Below are positions 44,145 to 53,692 of a DNA stretch of 64,000 bases, piece by piece. The translations under genes and the position numbers were made by a program. The DNA comes from Actinomyces sp. UMB0138. GTDB lineage: Bacteria; Bacillota; Negativicutes; Veillonellales; Veillonellaceae. The DNA is taken from assembly GCF_002849225.1 (NCBI RefSeq), contig NZ_PKMC01000003.1, forward strand, positions 310,001 to 374,000, in the 5' to 3' direction. The notes under the pieces are model-generated. The model did not search any database, was not told the DNA's origin, and saw only the letters and a list, made by a program, of their open reading frames with translations. Positions within the stretch are counted from its first letter, which is position 1. Each line of letters begins with the position of its first letter.

Positions 44145-45095
44145 ATGGCCCAGTCCGTTCCCACCTGCGAGGAAGGTATTCCTACGATTGATGGCTTTCG
44201 GCCCGCTGTACTTGCCGTGATGAGTGACGGTGCTGCCCGGAAGGTTCGCGATATTAGGGAAGCGGCTGCGGATTATCTTGGACTCACTGATGAGCAGAGA
44301 CGAAAGTTGATCCCTACGGGGCAACCGATATACCGAAATCGGGCATCGTGGGCTTGTTCGTCTTTTGTGAAGGCGGGCCTTCTTTCTAGGCCGTCTAAGG
44401 GCGTTTATGTGATTACCGAGGACGGCAAGGTGGTTGCTAACAGGCAGCTCGCAGAGTACAGCGAAGCTGATATGTGCGAGTGGCCTATGTGGCAGCAGTA
44501 TCAAAGTGAGATTGCGCAGCGGCGTGGGCACACCTTGCCCAGTGCCCAGCAGATTAGCGCGGATCAGGTAGATGAGGATCCTCAGATTCGGATCGACCAG
44601 CTAGTTAGGGATGTTAACGCCGAGGTCGAAACGGAACTGCGGCAGATGCTTTTTGATTCTTCTCCGGAGTTTTTTGAGAAAGCCGTGATCGAGCTGCTGT
44701 GGGCCATGGGCTACGGCGGCCATAGTGGCACTAAGGAGCATTTGGGCAAAAGTGGCGATGGGGGCGTCGATGGGGTTATTCGCCAGGATCCGCTTGGGCT
44801 GCAAAACGTTTACGTTCAAGCTAAGCGGTATGCCCAGACCAATCCGGTTGGCCGCGGTCCTATCCATGAGTTCGCCGGCGTTATGGCTAGCAAGGCGGCT
44901 GACCGCGGGGTTTTTATTACGTCTTCTACGTTCACCAAGGCGGCCCTGGAAGCGGCCAAGTATATGCGCTCAAACATTGTCCTGATTGACGGTATCCAGC
45001 TCACGTCCCTGATGCTCGCTTATGGGGTGGGCGTGGAAAAATCCCAGACCGTCACCCTGTACCGGGTGGATCAGGATTTCTTTGCCGAGGAGTAG
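44145..45095 (+). CDS. Mrr-like restriction endonuclease
   Basis: A 316-residue protein with an N-terminal winged-helix Mrr_N domain (residues of about 15-105: GFRPAVLAVMSDG, then FVKAGLLSRPSKGVYVITEDGK). The C-terminal PD-(D/E)xK catalytic domain runs from about 165 to 290: FEKAVIELLWAMGYGG, SGDGGVDGVI (metal Asp) and VYVQAKRYA. The acidic residue before Lys is Gln (QxK), as in Mrr proteins. Mrr enzymes cut modified DNA, as type IV restriction. AGAAGGAGAC precedes the ATG. It lies 118 bases upstream of brxA on the same strand, so it may be part of the same defence island. It would need to tolerate BREX methylation. Confidence 0.88.
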   Translation: MAQSVPTCEEGIPTIDGFRPAVLAVMSDGAARKVRDIREAAADYLGLTDEQRRKLIPTGQPIYRNRASWACSSFVKAGLLSRPSKGVYVITEDGKVVANRQLAEYSEADMCEWPMWQQYQSEIAQRRGHTLPSAQQISADQVDEDPQIRIDQLVRDVNAEVETELRQMLFDSSPEFFEKAVIELLWAMGYGGHSGTKEHLGKSGDGGVDGVIRQDPLGLQNVYVQAKRYAQTNPVGRGPIHEFAGVMASKAADRGVFITSSTFTKAALEAAKYMRSNIVLIDGIQLTSLMLAYGVGVEKSQTVTLYRVDQDFFAEE

Positions 45096-45172
45096 GCAAA
45101 CCGCCAGCCATTTTGTGTCCCGTATCTATACTGTACCCTGGCGCCATTTGCCGGGGGCGACCGCTAAACTTA

Positions 45173-45186
45173 GAACACTGGTGTTC
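45173..45186. promoter_or_regulatory. Inverted repeat upstream of brxA
   Basis: GAACAC-TG-GTGTTC is a perfect 6-bp inverted repeat 27 bases before the brxA start, close behind a TAAACT -10-like box (45165-45170). It is a plausible operator for the BREX operon. No BrxR-type regulator gene is visible nearby. Confidence 0.4.
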
Positions 45187-45213
45187 AGCAGGTGTGTCTC
45201 GCAAGGGAGGGCG

Positions 45214-45852
45214 ATGTCCGATTCAGGCTACGAGCTCGGTTTCACTTCGGGCACGCTCATGCTTGCCGGCTACCGTGAAGCCGCCGAGCTATTCCTTGAA
45301 GGCCTCCCGCAAACCCAGGTTAGTAAGCGACTTTTTGCCGAAAATCTGGTGCGTATCGAGGGCGGAAACCACCGCCGCGCAATGGCTTCTCTTACTGCCT
45401 CCCGCCTGGCCCCGCTAGGCAGACCGGCCTGGCAGTATTTGGCGTCTGGCCTGCAGGGGGCCGAATTCCTAATGTGGCTGTCTCTTTGCTTGCGCTCCCG
45501 GCTAACGGCCGATTTTGCTCGCGAAGTGTTGCGCGATCATGCACTAATCCAGGCGAGCGCCACTACCGACCAGGATTTTTTGGAGTTTTGGAAGCAGAAG
45601 GCGCTCTGGCACCCCCATTTGCAGGGCCGCAGCGATAAGTCAATAAATAAAGTTCGCCAGTTTGTGTTCACGCAGGCGCGCAAGGCGGGTTTTTTGGACA
45701 GGCACAACGTTCCGCAAGAGGTTTTTATCCCCACCCAGGTTGCGCAAATAATCGTGGCCGCCAAAAGCAGGTGGGGTTGGCCTATGCGTGAGGCGTTTCC
45801 GGTGCCCCCGCAACAGTTTGAATTACTTCCCGATGATCAGGTAGGTGCGTGA
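45214..45852 (+). CDS. brxA: BREX protein BrxA (DUF1819)
   Basis: A 212-residue, mainly helical protein with the DUF1819/BrxA pattern: YELGFTSGTLMLAGYREAAELFL near the N-terminus, RSRLTADFAREVL in the middle, and a C-terminal helix set. BrxA is a small DNA-binding accessory of type 1 BREX. It is the first gene of the six-gene operon. The ATG at 45214 has GGGAGG upstream and was chosen over the long upstream extension. Its stop overlaps the brxB start (GTGATG). Confidence 0.88.
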   Translation: MSDSGYELGFTSGTLMLAGYREAAELFLEGLPQTQVSKRLFAENLVRIEGGNHRRAMASLTASRLAPLGRPAWQYLASGLQGAEFLMWLSLCLRSRLTADFAREVLRDHALIQASATTDQDFLEFWKQKALWHPHLQGRSDKSINKVRQFVFTQARKAGFLDRHNVPQEVFIPTQVAQIIVAAKSRWGWPMREAFPVPPQQFELLPDDQVGA

Positions 45853-46520
45853 TGTCAAAGCAGTCTCATACGGCATCTTTTAGGCGCTCCCAACAGTATC
45901 CGCCTTCGCTACAAGAAACGTTAGATATTGCTCTGAGGGTGATGACCTCTAAGCGGTTTTTGAATAGGGAGGGTCTTGGTAACGAGGTCCCCTACTACGT
46001 GTTGCGTTATCGCATCGAGTGGGATCGTTCCTTCGACCAGAGTCTGCGGCAGATGCTTTCGCACCTGAACGAGTCGGTGCCAACCTTGCACATTGACGTC
46101 TACCAGTTGGCTATTCAGATATGGCGCGACTGCGGCTACTGGGATCAGATTTTGGCTCAGGAGGCCGGCATGGACAGGCAGGATTTTGCCGATGGGCTGG
46201 CGCAAATCTTGGATGCTGAGCGGGTGCTTGCCCCGGCTATCGCCGAAAGAATCCAGGCGGCCCCCGATTCGCGGGTGGTGATCCTTTCTGGCGTGCACCA
46301 CCTGTTCCCCATCATGCGCGCTCACCGGCTACTCAATTGTTTGCAGCCGCTCACGGGGGATGTGCCCGTGGTGCTTACTTTCCCTGGCTCTTACCGTCAG
46401 TCGCCTACGGTGGGTTCGGCCCTAGTCTTGTTTGACCAGGTTAGTGAAGACAACTATTACCGCGCTTTTGATCTTTTGGACCAGCAGTACGCATTGGAAA
46501 CTATCAAGGATGAATCATGA
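45849..46520 (+). CDS. brxB: BREX protein BrxB (DUF1788)
   Basis: A 223-residue protein of the DUF1788/BrxB family, recognised by GNEVPYYVLRYRIEWDRSFDQSL, GVHHLFPIMRAHRLLN and DVPVVLTFPGSYRQ. Its exact task in BREX is not known. Two starts are possible: GTG at 45849 and ATG at 45852; the latter gives a one-base overlap with brxA. Its end overlaps brxC by four bases (ATGA). Confidence 0.9.
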   Translation: MMSKQSHTASFRRSQQYPPSLQETLDIALRVMTSKRFLNREGLGNEVPYYVLRYRIEWDRSFDQSLRQMLSHLNESVPTLHIDVYQLAIQIWRDCGYWDQILAQEAGMDRQDFADGLAQILDAERVLAPAIAERIQAAPDSRVVILSGVHHLFPIMRAHRLLNCLQPLTGDVPVVLTFPGSYRQSPTVGSALVLFDQVSEDNYYRAFDLLDQQYALETIKDES

Positions 46521-49500
46521 AGCTAGCTGAAATGTATGCGAAGGACATTAACCGCACTATTGACGGGGTAATTAAGGCTAGCGAGGACGAGCACGTGCGG
46601 CTCGAGGTCGAAGAGTACGTGTTCACTGCCGAGATCAAGAATGGTCTTTCCCGTATTTTGGAGCAGTACACTAGCCCCCACCCTAAGTCGAATGGCGTGT
46701 GGATTTCGGGATTTTTTGGTTCTGGTAAGTCGCACCTGCTCAAGATGACGTCGTTCTTGTTGGGGGATGTGCAGGGGTCTTCGTCTGTGAGCCGGGATTT
46801 TGTGGCCGAACAGTTTTTGCAGAAAGCCTCCCAGGATGCCTTCTTGCAGGCTTCGCTGAAGAAGGCGGCGGCGATCCCGGCCACGTCCCTGCTGTTCAAT
46901 ATTGATGCGAAGGATGATAAGGCGCAGTCTTCGAAGAACCTGGCGCTGCTGGGGGTGTTTTATCGCGAGTTCTACCGCGCCTGCGGCTATTACGACCGCG
47001 ATTTGGCGGTGGCCCGCCTGGAGCGGGATTTGGATTCGCTGCACAAGCTGGCCCAGTTCAAGGAGGCTTTCACCCAGGTGTCGGGTGGGAAGCGGTGGGA
47101 GGATGCCCGTAAGGCGGCCCTGTTTGCGAATGGGGATGCCGAGGCTGCGCTCGCGCAGATTGGCTCCCCTATTACTAACCCGATTAAGACTTATCGCGAC
47201 AATTTGGCTTTGTCTGCTGAGGGGTTTGCCGAAGAGGTGCGTGATTGGATCGACCGGCAGGGTCCCACTTACCGGTTGAATTTCTTTATTGACGAGGTCG
47301 GCCAGTACATTGGCACGGACACGAAGCTGATGCTCTCGCTGCAGACGGTTACCGAGGAGTTGTTCTCGAAGTGTCAGGGGCGCTCGTCGGTGTTTGTCAC
47401 TTCGCAGGAGCAGCTGTCTTCGGTCCTTGGCGAGCTAGCTGACAGGCGCGGGGATGATTTTTCGAAGATTCAGGGCCGTTTCGACACGCAGGTTAACCTG
47501 TCTACTCAGGAGGTCGAGGAGGTTGTTTCGAAGCGTCTGCTCACTAAAACGGACCAGGCCTCCGCTGCTCTGCGTCAGGTTTACGATGCCCACCAGGCCG
47601 AGTTTGAGTCTGCTTTTAGCTTCCCGAATTGGGAGAAGACGTATCGCAACTACCCCACTGCCGCCTCGTTTGTTGACACTTACCCGTTTGTGAACTATCA
47701 GTTCGACATGTTTACCCAAACTATGATTGGCCTGTCTTCTGCGGGCGCGTTCACGGGCCGGCATTCTTCGGTGGGGGCTCGTTCGCTGTTGGGTGTTGCC
47801 CAGCAGATTGCGAAGGACATCCAGAACAAGCAGGTGGGGGTGCTGGCCTCCTTTGACCAGTTCTACGATGGCATGGACCAGTCGCTGAATTCGGACATCA
47901 AGCTGAACGTGCAGCGGGCGGTGGCGCAGTTTCGGGACAGTAACCCGTTGGCGATTCGGGTGCTCAAGACGTTGTTGTTGGTGCGGTATGTGCAGAATTT
48001 CCCGAAGGATCCGAAGAATTTGCGCGTACTGCTTCGCCGCGATTTAGACGAGGACGTAGCTCAGCTTGAGGCCGACATTGAGGAGGCGCTCAAGCAGCTT
48101 GAGAGGCAGGTGCTGGTCCAGCGCATGCCCAATGGCACCTACGAGTATCTGACGAATGAGGAGCAGGATATTAAGCGCGAGATCGATAGTATGCCGGTCT
48201 CTAATTCCCAGGTGTGGGATTACGTGAAGAGCGCGATCGTGTCTGCGCTTGGCAGCGACGCTACGAAGTACCGTTACCCGGATTCGAAGATGGACTTGAA
48301 CGTTGGCATGTTCGTTGACGATACGCAGGTCGGTGGTGAGCAGCAGATTGCTATCCGCTATTACACTCCGAACGCGGGTGTGGATGAGGGCATTGTGGCG
48401 CAGCGGTCTGTGGGCTCGCAGAAGGACTTGTTCGTCCTATTAGACCTGCAGGTTGATCATTACACCGAGATCGAGACTTGGCATAAGACTAATGATTATT
48501 TGCGCCGCAATTCGACTTCTGCCCAGGGCAGCGCTTCTAGGTTTATTGTCGAGCACAAGGCGAATAATGCCGAACGCAACGCTTCGCTGCAAAAGGATAT
48601 TGCCGATTCGATCAGGAACGCTCGTTTCTTCGTAAATGGGTTAGAGGTCTCGCCTTCTTCTAGGGGTAATGCGAAGGATGCGGTTAGGACTGCGTTGGGT
48701 CGGGTGGTGGCCACGGTCTACAACCGGATTGGCGAGGTGAAGCCTTTCCTGTCTTGGACGGAGTCGAATATTGGGCTCGCCTTGCAAGATGACGAGGGCG
48801 GCATTTTTACCAGCCCCGAGGTGGCTACGCTGTCTAGCTTAGCTAACGAGGTAGCCCAGTGGATTAACACCACCAGGCAGCGCGAGGGCAAATCTACTTA
48901 TGTTTCGGACGCTGTGGAGCACTATCACGGTGCCCCGTGCGGGTGGCCGGCGGCGGTAACCTTGGCGATTATTGCTAGGGGCGTGCGCGATAACAAGTTG
49001 GAGGTGTCCCACAATCAGGCGCCGGTGCCGCGCACGCAGTTGGCGCAGCTGCTGGCAACGCGCAGCGAGCATAAGTCGCTGCTGGTGGAGCAGAAGAAGA
49101 CCTACGACCGCTCCCAAGTTGCCCGTCTGTTAACGGTTGCCAACGATCTGACTAACGCGTGGCCGCAGATGCAGCAGGCGGCGGAGGCTCCCAAAGAGGT
49201 TACTAAGTACGCCTACAAGGTGATTGAGGAGATGCGGCAGGTAGCCGAAAGCGATTTTGCTTTTGCCGCCCAGGCAGATCAGGTGATTGGGGCTTTCGAG
49301 CCCTTCTCTGTTACCCATAACGTCGACTTCTTCATGGACGGGCAGAACATGGCCAGCCTAGAAGAATTGTTGGATGTGAAAGAGGATTTCGTTGAGCCGG
49401 TCGGCGAGTTCTTCAGGAAGCATCTTCCGCTGGCCGAAAAGGCTAGGCAGTTGGCCCTCTCTCCAGAGAATTACGATCTGCCTGGGGCAGATGCGCAGCT

Positions 49501-50071
49501 GCCGGGCCAAATTCAGGCTCTGCTTGAAAGCCCCAACTTGTACAACCTGGTGCCGAAGCTGAAGGCGGCCACCGAGGACTTGGAGCGCGCCCAGCGGGCC
49601 CTTGCGGAAGAACAGCACCGGCTGATCGAGGCCGAATTGGCCCATGCGGTCGAGGGCGTGCAGGCCTCCCAGCAGTGGCAGCAGGCTAGTGAGGCCTCGC
49701 GCGAGCGGGTAGGTAATGCTATTGCTGAGTTTGAGAAGTTGGTTGCCAGCTCTGCTAATTCGGCCCAGCTGTCTAGTTTGCAGCTGAAGTTGAATGCGGC
49801 TAAGACTAGTTGGGTCAACGAGCTGATGCGCGTAAGTCCCGTGCCTGCCCCTGCAGCTGCTGCCCAGGGCGACGCGGCTGCGTCCCCTGCTGCGGAGCCT
49901 GCCCGGCAGCCGGCACAGCCGAAGCAGCCCAGGGCGAAGAGCATTTCTTCTTTCCTTGGTTCTTCTTCGCTGGCTACGATCAGTTCTACCCAGGAACTGG
50001 ATGAGTATTTGGGCCAGCTGCGGGTCCAGTTGGCAGATTTTATTGACGATGGTGGGGTTGTGACGCTGTGA
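46517..50071 (+). CDS. brxC: BREX ATPase BrxC
   Basis: A 1,184-residue P-loop protein. Walker A GFFGSGKSHLLK lies near residue 65, LLFNIDAKDDK and LNFFIDEVGQYIG (Walker B-like) follow, and VTSQEQLSSVLGEL is sensor-like. The C-terminal third is rich in coiled-coil (ATEDLERAQRALAEEQHRLIEAELAHA), followed by an Ala/Pro linker and a last conserved helix. The length and the position between brxB and pglX are those of type 1 BREX. BrxC is required for defence and modification in studied systems. It overlaps pglX by four bases (GTGA). Confidence 0.94.
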   Translation: MKLAEMYAKDINRTIDGVIKASEDEHVRLEVEEYVFTAEIKNGLSRILEQYTSPHPKSNGVWISGFFGSGKSHLLKMTSFLLGDVQGSSSVSRDFVAEQFLQKASQDAFLQASLKKAAAIPATSLLFNIDAKDDKAQSSKNLALLGVFYREFYRACGYYDRDLAVARLERDLDSLHKLAQFKEAFTQVSGGKRWEDARKAALFANGDAEAALAQIGSPITNPIKTYRDNLALSAEGFAEEVRDWIDRQGPTYRLNFFIDEVGQYIGTDTKLMLSLQTVTEELFSKCQGRSSVFVTSQEQLSSVLGELADRRGDDFSKIQGRFDTQVNLSTQEVEEVVSKRLLTKTDQASAALRQVYDAHQAEFESAFSFPNWEKTYRNYPTAASFVDTYPFVNYQFDMFTQTMIGLSSAGAFTGRHSSVGARSLLGVAQQIAKDIQNKQVGVLASFDQFYDGMDQSLNSDIKLNVQRAVAQFRDSNPLAIRVLKTLLLVRYVQNFPKDPKNLRVLLRRDLDEDVAQLEADIEEALKQLERQVLVQRMPNGTYEYLTNEEQDIKREIDSMPVSNSQVWDYVKSAIVSALGSDATKYRYPDSKMDLNVGMFVDDTQVGGEQQIAIRYYTPNAGVDEGIVAQRSVGSQKDLFVLLDLQVDHYTEIETWHKTNDYLRRNSTSAQGSASRFIVEHKANNAERNASLQKDIADSIRNARFFVNGLEVSPSSRGNAKDAVRTALGRVVATVYNRIGEVKPFLSWTESNIGLALQDDEGGIFTSPEVATLSSLANEVAQWINTTRQREGKSTYVSDAVEHYHGAPCGWPAAVTLAIIARGVRDNKLEVSHNQAPVPRTQLAQLLATRSEHKSLLVEQKKTYDRSQVARLLTVANDLTNAWPQMQQAAEAPKEVTKYAYKVIEEMRQVAESDFAFAAQADQVIGAFEPFSVTHNVDFFMDGQNMASLEELLDVKEDFVEPVGEFFRKHLPLAEKARQLALSPENYDLPGADAQLPGQIQALLESPNLYNLVPKLKAATEDLERAQRALAEEQHRLIEAELAHAVEGVQASQQWQQASEASRERVGNAIAEFEKLVASSANSAQLSSLQLKLNAAKTSWVNELMRVSPVPAPAAAAQGDAAASPAAEPARQPAQPKQPRAKSISSFLGSSSLATISSTQELDEYLGQLRVQLADFIDDGGVVTL

Positions 50072-53000
50072 GTGTTTTGTCCTTAGAATCTTTGGCTACT
50101 TCTGCCCGGACTAGTTTGACCGACCAGGTGGCTGTGCGCCTGTCTAGCCTGCTTGCCAGCCCAGACACGGACGCGCATGTGCGCACCTCGCTGACAAATG
50201 CGATCACCGGGTTTGGCCAAGATGGGGTGGTAGAGCGGGCCGCCTATTCGTGGTTCAACCGGCTGACTGCCGCCCGGTTCATGGATGCGCACGCCTATTC
50301 GGGCACCTACCAGGTGGTGACTCCCCCGCCAGGATCCAACCAGCCAGAATGTCTGGTGCAGGCCAGGCAGGGCAGCTTCGACTACAAGATTGATCCGCAG
50401 GTGCAGTCGCAGGTAACAGACCTGCTGCTGGCCGGTAAAGACCGGCAGGCTTACGTCACCTTACTGACTGCTTACTTCCAGCTGTGGTCTAAGGCCATGC
50501 CCGCGGTATTCCCGCATGCGAATAGTTGGGTGAACTATTTGGCCCCTGGCGATCTTTTGTCAGCTACTTCCGTGCGCTTGGATATTGTGCAGGCGATGGA
50601 CCAGGATGCCTGCAAGGATGTGGAAGTTATTGGCTGGTTGTACCAGTACTACATTTCGCAGGTAAAGGCCGAAATTAACGACTCAAAGAAGAAGATTACC
50701 GCTAAGGAGCTAGCCCCTGTCACCCAGCTGTTTACCCCACACTGGATCGTGCGGTATTTGGTTGAGAACACGGTGGGCAAGCAGTGGCTGCGCGCCCACC
50801 CCTCTTCCCCTTTGCGCGAGCAGATGGAGTATTTGGTCCCCTCCGCCCAGGGGCAAGAAGATGCCGGGTTGGCCATTGGGGATCCTACCGAGTTCCGAAT
50901 TGTTGATCCTGCTTGCGGTTCTGCGCACATGCTGACGTACACGTTCGACCTGCTGTGGCAGATGTACGTCGAGGCCGGCTATTCTTCCTCCAAGATCGCC
51001 AATTTGATTTTCACCCACAACCTGACGGGTATCGAGATTGACCGCCGCGCGGTACAGTTGGCTTCTTTCGCCTTGGCCATGAAGGCACAGGAGCACGACA
51101 GACGCTACTTGGAACGCTCCGGGGTGGCCAGCCCAAACATTGTGCATATCCGCTCGGTGGCGATCCCGCCCATCTCCCCCGAGCAATACCAGCGCATTTG
51201 CGACCAGCTAGCCGGCAGCGCCGAGCAGCTGCCTTCCCTAAAGGAGCTAAACAAGCTGATCGACCAGCTGGGCGAGGCCTCCACCTTCGGCTCCCTAATT
51301 CAACCCCCCGCCGGAGCGTACGAAGTACTGCAACAGCTGACCAACGTTGCCGATCCAGCACTTATGGGCACCGACCCTGACGAGCTAGCAGCAGCCGCAA
51401 CAATAGTTAAAGCCCTGCATAACAGCCAGTACACCGCCGTGGTAGCTAATCCCCCGTACCTAGGGAGCAAACATCATTCTCCGTTATTGAAGAAATTTCT
51501 CGGTAAAAAGTACACTGCACACAAGGCAGATCTCATTACGTGTTTTATGACCAGAGGCCGAACTCTAGTTCAAGACGCTGGCGCTTGGGGAATGCTTACG
51601 CTAAATAACTGGATGTTCTTGAGTTCGTTTGAAAATTCAAGAAAACAATTGCTTAACGAGAACACGATTTCCACTTTTAAATGCTCGGCAGAGGCATATG
51701 TGGTGTCGCTATGGATTTTTGCGTTTTTACGTGTATCAACACGCCTCCCTCTGAAAGAACAGAAATACAATTCATCCATCTTGCAGATCGTGCTGAAACT
51801 CCCTCGGACGAAATGCGTACCGGAAGATTTTTCGATGCGCTAAAAGGAAAAAACCGCGATCGCGTATACCAAAAAAGAGTAGATGACCTCGAGGCAATTC
51901 CTGGCTCGCCGATTGTGTATTGGCTCCCCGACGCACTCCTGGACGCGTTCCGCAATGGCACCCCACTAGGAGAGATAGCTTCCCCCAGGCAGGGACTGGC
52001 AACCGCGGACAACGACAGGTTCCTTCGCCTGTGGTGGGAGGTAGGCCAGGCCAACTCCTACCTGCACGCCAAAGACAAGCAGGACGCCATAGACTCGGGA
52101 AAGAAATGGTTCCCCCACAACAAGGGCGGATCATTCCGCAAATGGTACGGCAACCAGGACTACGTAGTTAACTGGGAAAATGACGGCGAAGAAATTATAA
52201 ACTTTGTTGACGAAGCCGGAGAACAAAGGTCCCGTCCACAAAATACAGAGTTCTACTTCAAACCATGCATTTCCTGGAGCGATGTATCTTCCGGAACAAT
52301 AGCCTTCAGAGCATATCCTGAAGGTTATGTTTTCGACGCCGCAGGCCCATCTATTTTCCCTGACAGGGAAGAGCAACTAACGTTGATTTCATTCCTTAAT
52401 TCAGGTGTAGCTTCCGAATTGCTAACTGCTTTTTCTTCCGGGCTACACTTCAGCGTCGGACACGTATCGAAAGTGCCAATCCCAAAGGAATCAATACCTA
52501 ATACCAAGATTATCGATGAGCTAATATCCCTGTTCAAATCTGATTTGATGGAAACCGAAACAGCCAATTCATTTTCTGCGAATCTATCGCATATCCATCA
52601 GGATCTATCGAGAACCTTCGAGATAGACTTCCAGAGAGCTATCGAAAACACTAATTACGCAAGATTACTCGAGTTACAAAACAATAATCATTGGGCGAAT
52701 GTCGTAGGAATTGAGAGACCCGAAGAATCGCTTTCTCTGAACCAAGTCTCCCTACTCCAGAATCCTTATTTTGCTTTTGCGCCTGAAAAGGGGCAGACGC
52801 GCTCGGAGGAGGAATATAGGTGGTTGTTCTTCCAGCGAGCGGCGCAGGAGCTAATCTCGTACATCATCGGGCTGTGGTTTGGCCGCTACTCGCTGGACAA
52901 GCCGGGACTGATCCTGGCTGACCAGGGGGCAAGCCTGCAGGATTACCTGGCCCAGGTGCCAGAGCCGACGCTTATTCCGGATGACGATGGGATCATTCCC

Positions 53001-53690
53001 TTCACCGACGGCTATTTCGCCGACGACGCGCTGCTGCGCGTGCAGGAAGCCATCAAGGCGATATATGGGGAGGAGAACTTGGAAGAGAACCTGGCCTTCC
53101 TGGTGCAGTGTTTGAACGTGAAGAGCTCGGGCAAGAAGAGTGAATTCACCGCGCCCACCCTCCCCACTAACTACCGGGAGGGGCTATTTAAGTACCTGGA
53201 CAAGGAGTTCCTCAAAACCCACGAGGCGATGTATTCCAACCGGCCGATCTACTGGATGTTCCAATCCCCAAAGGGCTATTTCAAGGCGCTTATCTACCAG
53301 CACAGGTACACCGCCGCCACCGCGGGCCAGGTGCTCGCCAAGTATGCGGTCCCCTACCGCAATGCGCTCACCACCGAGGTAAAAGACCTGCAGGCCCAGC
53401 TGGACTCCGCTGCCAGGTCGCAGCAGGCCGCCCTCAGGAAACGCCTCAAATGGGTGGAAACCGCCCTGGCAGACGTAACCGCCTACATTGACGACTCGCT
53501 CTACCCCCTCTCCATCCGAAAGGTCAGCATCGACCTGGATGACGGGGTGCGAGTCAACTACAACAAGGTTGCCTACGGAATCAGCGGCAACAGGGAACAG
53601 CTGAAAAAGAGCGCTCTGCGCCCTCAAAAAGGCTTTAGCGACTGGTACAAAAAGCGCAAAAAAGCTGGAACCCAATTCTGGCAGGAGTAG
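50068..53690 (+). pseudogene. pglX: BREX adenine methyltransferase PglX, interrupted by a one-base frameshift
   Basis: Two overlapping frames encode the two parts of PglX. Frame 1 (50068-51843) has the methyltransferase core: motif I VDPACGSAHMLTY near residue 282, GIEIDRRAVQLASFAL, and motif IV ANPPYLG near residue 460. It loses homology after NTISTFK. Homology continues one frame over with MLGRG at 51681 and runs to 53690, through GSPIVYWLPDALL, SPRQGLATADNDRFLRLWWEV (the recognition part) and the C-terminal helical region. Adding one A to the AAA run in TTTTAAATG (about 51677-51682) restores one frame of 1,207 residues, the usual PglX length. No long simple repeat is present, so ordinary slipped-strand phase variation is not indicated. 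PglX makes the BREX N6-adenine mark and is also needed for defence. Confidence 0.88.
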
Positions 53691-53692
53691 CA

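Noticed and set aside
51670..51690. Programmed -1 frameshifting at TTTTAAATG in pglX
   Set aside because: The P-site codon could re-pair, but the A-site codon would slip onto TAA; the heptamer does not fit the X XXY YYZ rule, and I see no strong downstream structure.
51670..51690. Phase-variable simple repeat in pglX
   Set aside because: Only four T and three A are present; no long homopolymer or tandem repeat that would slip often.
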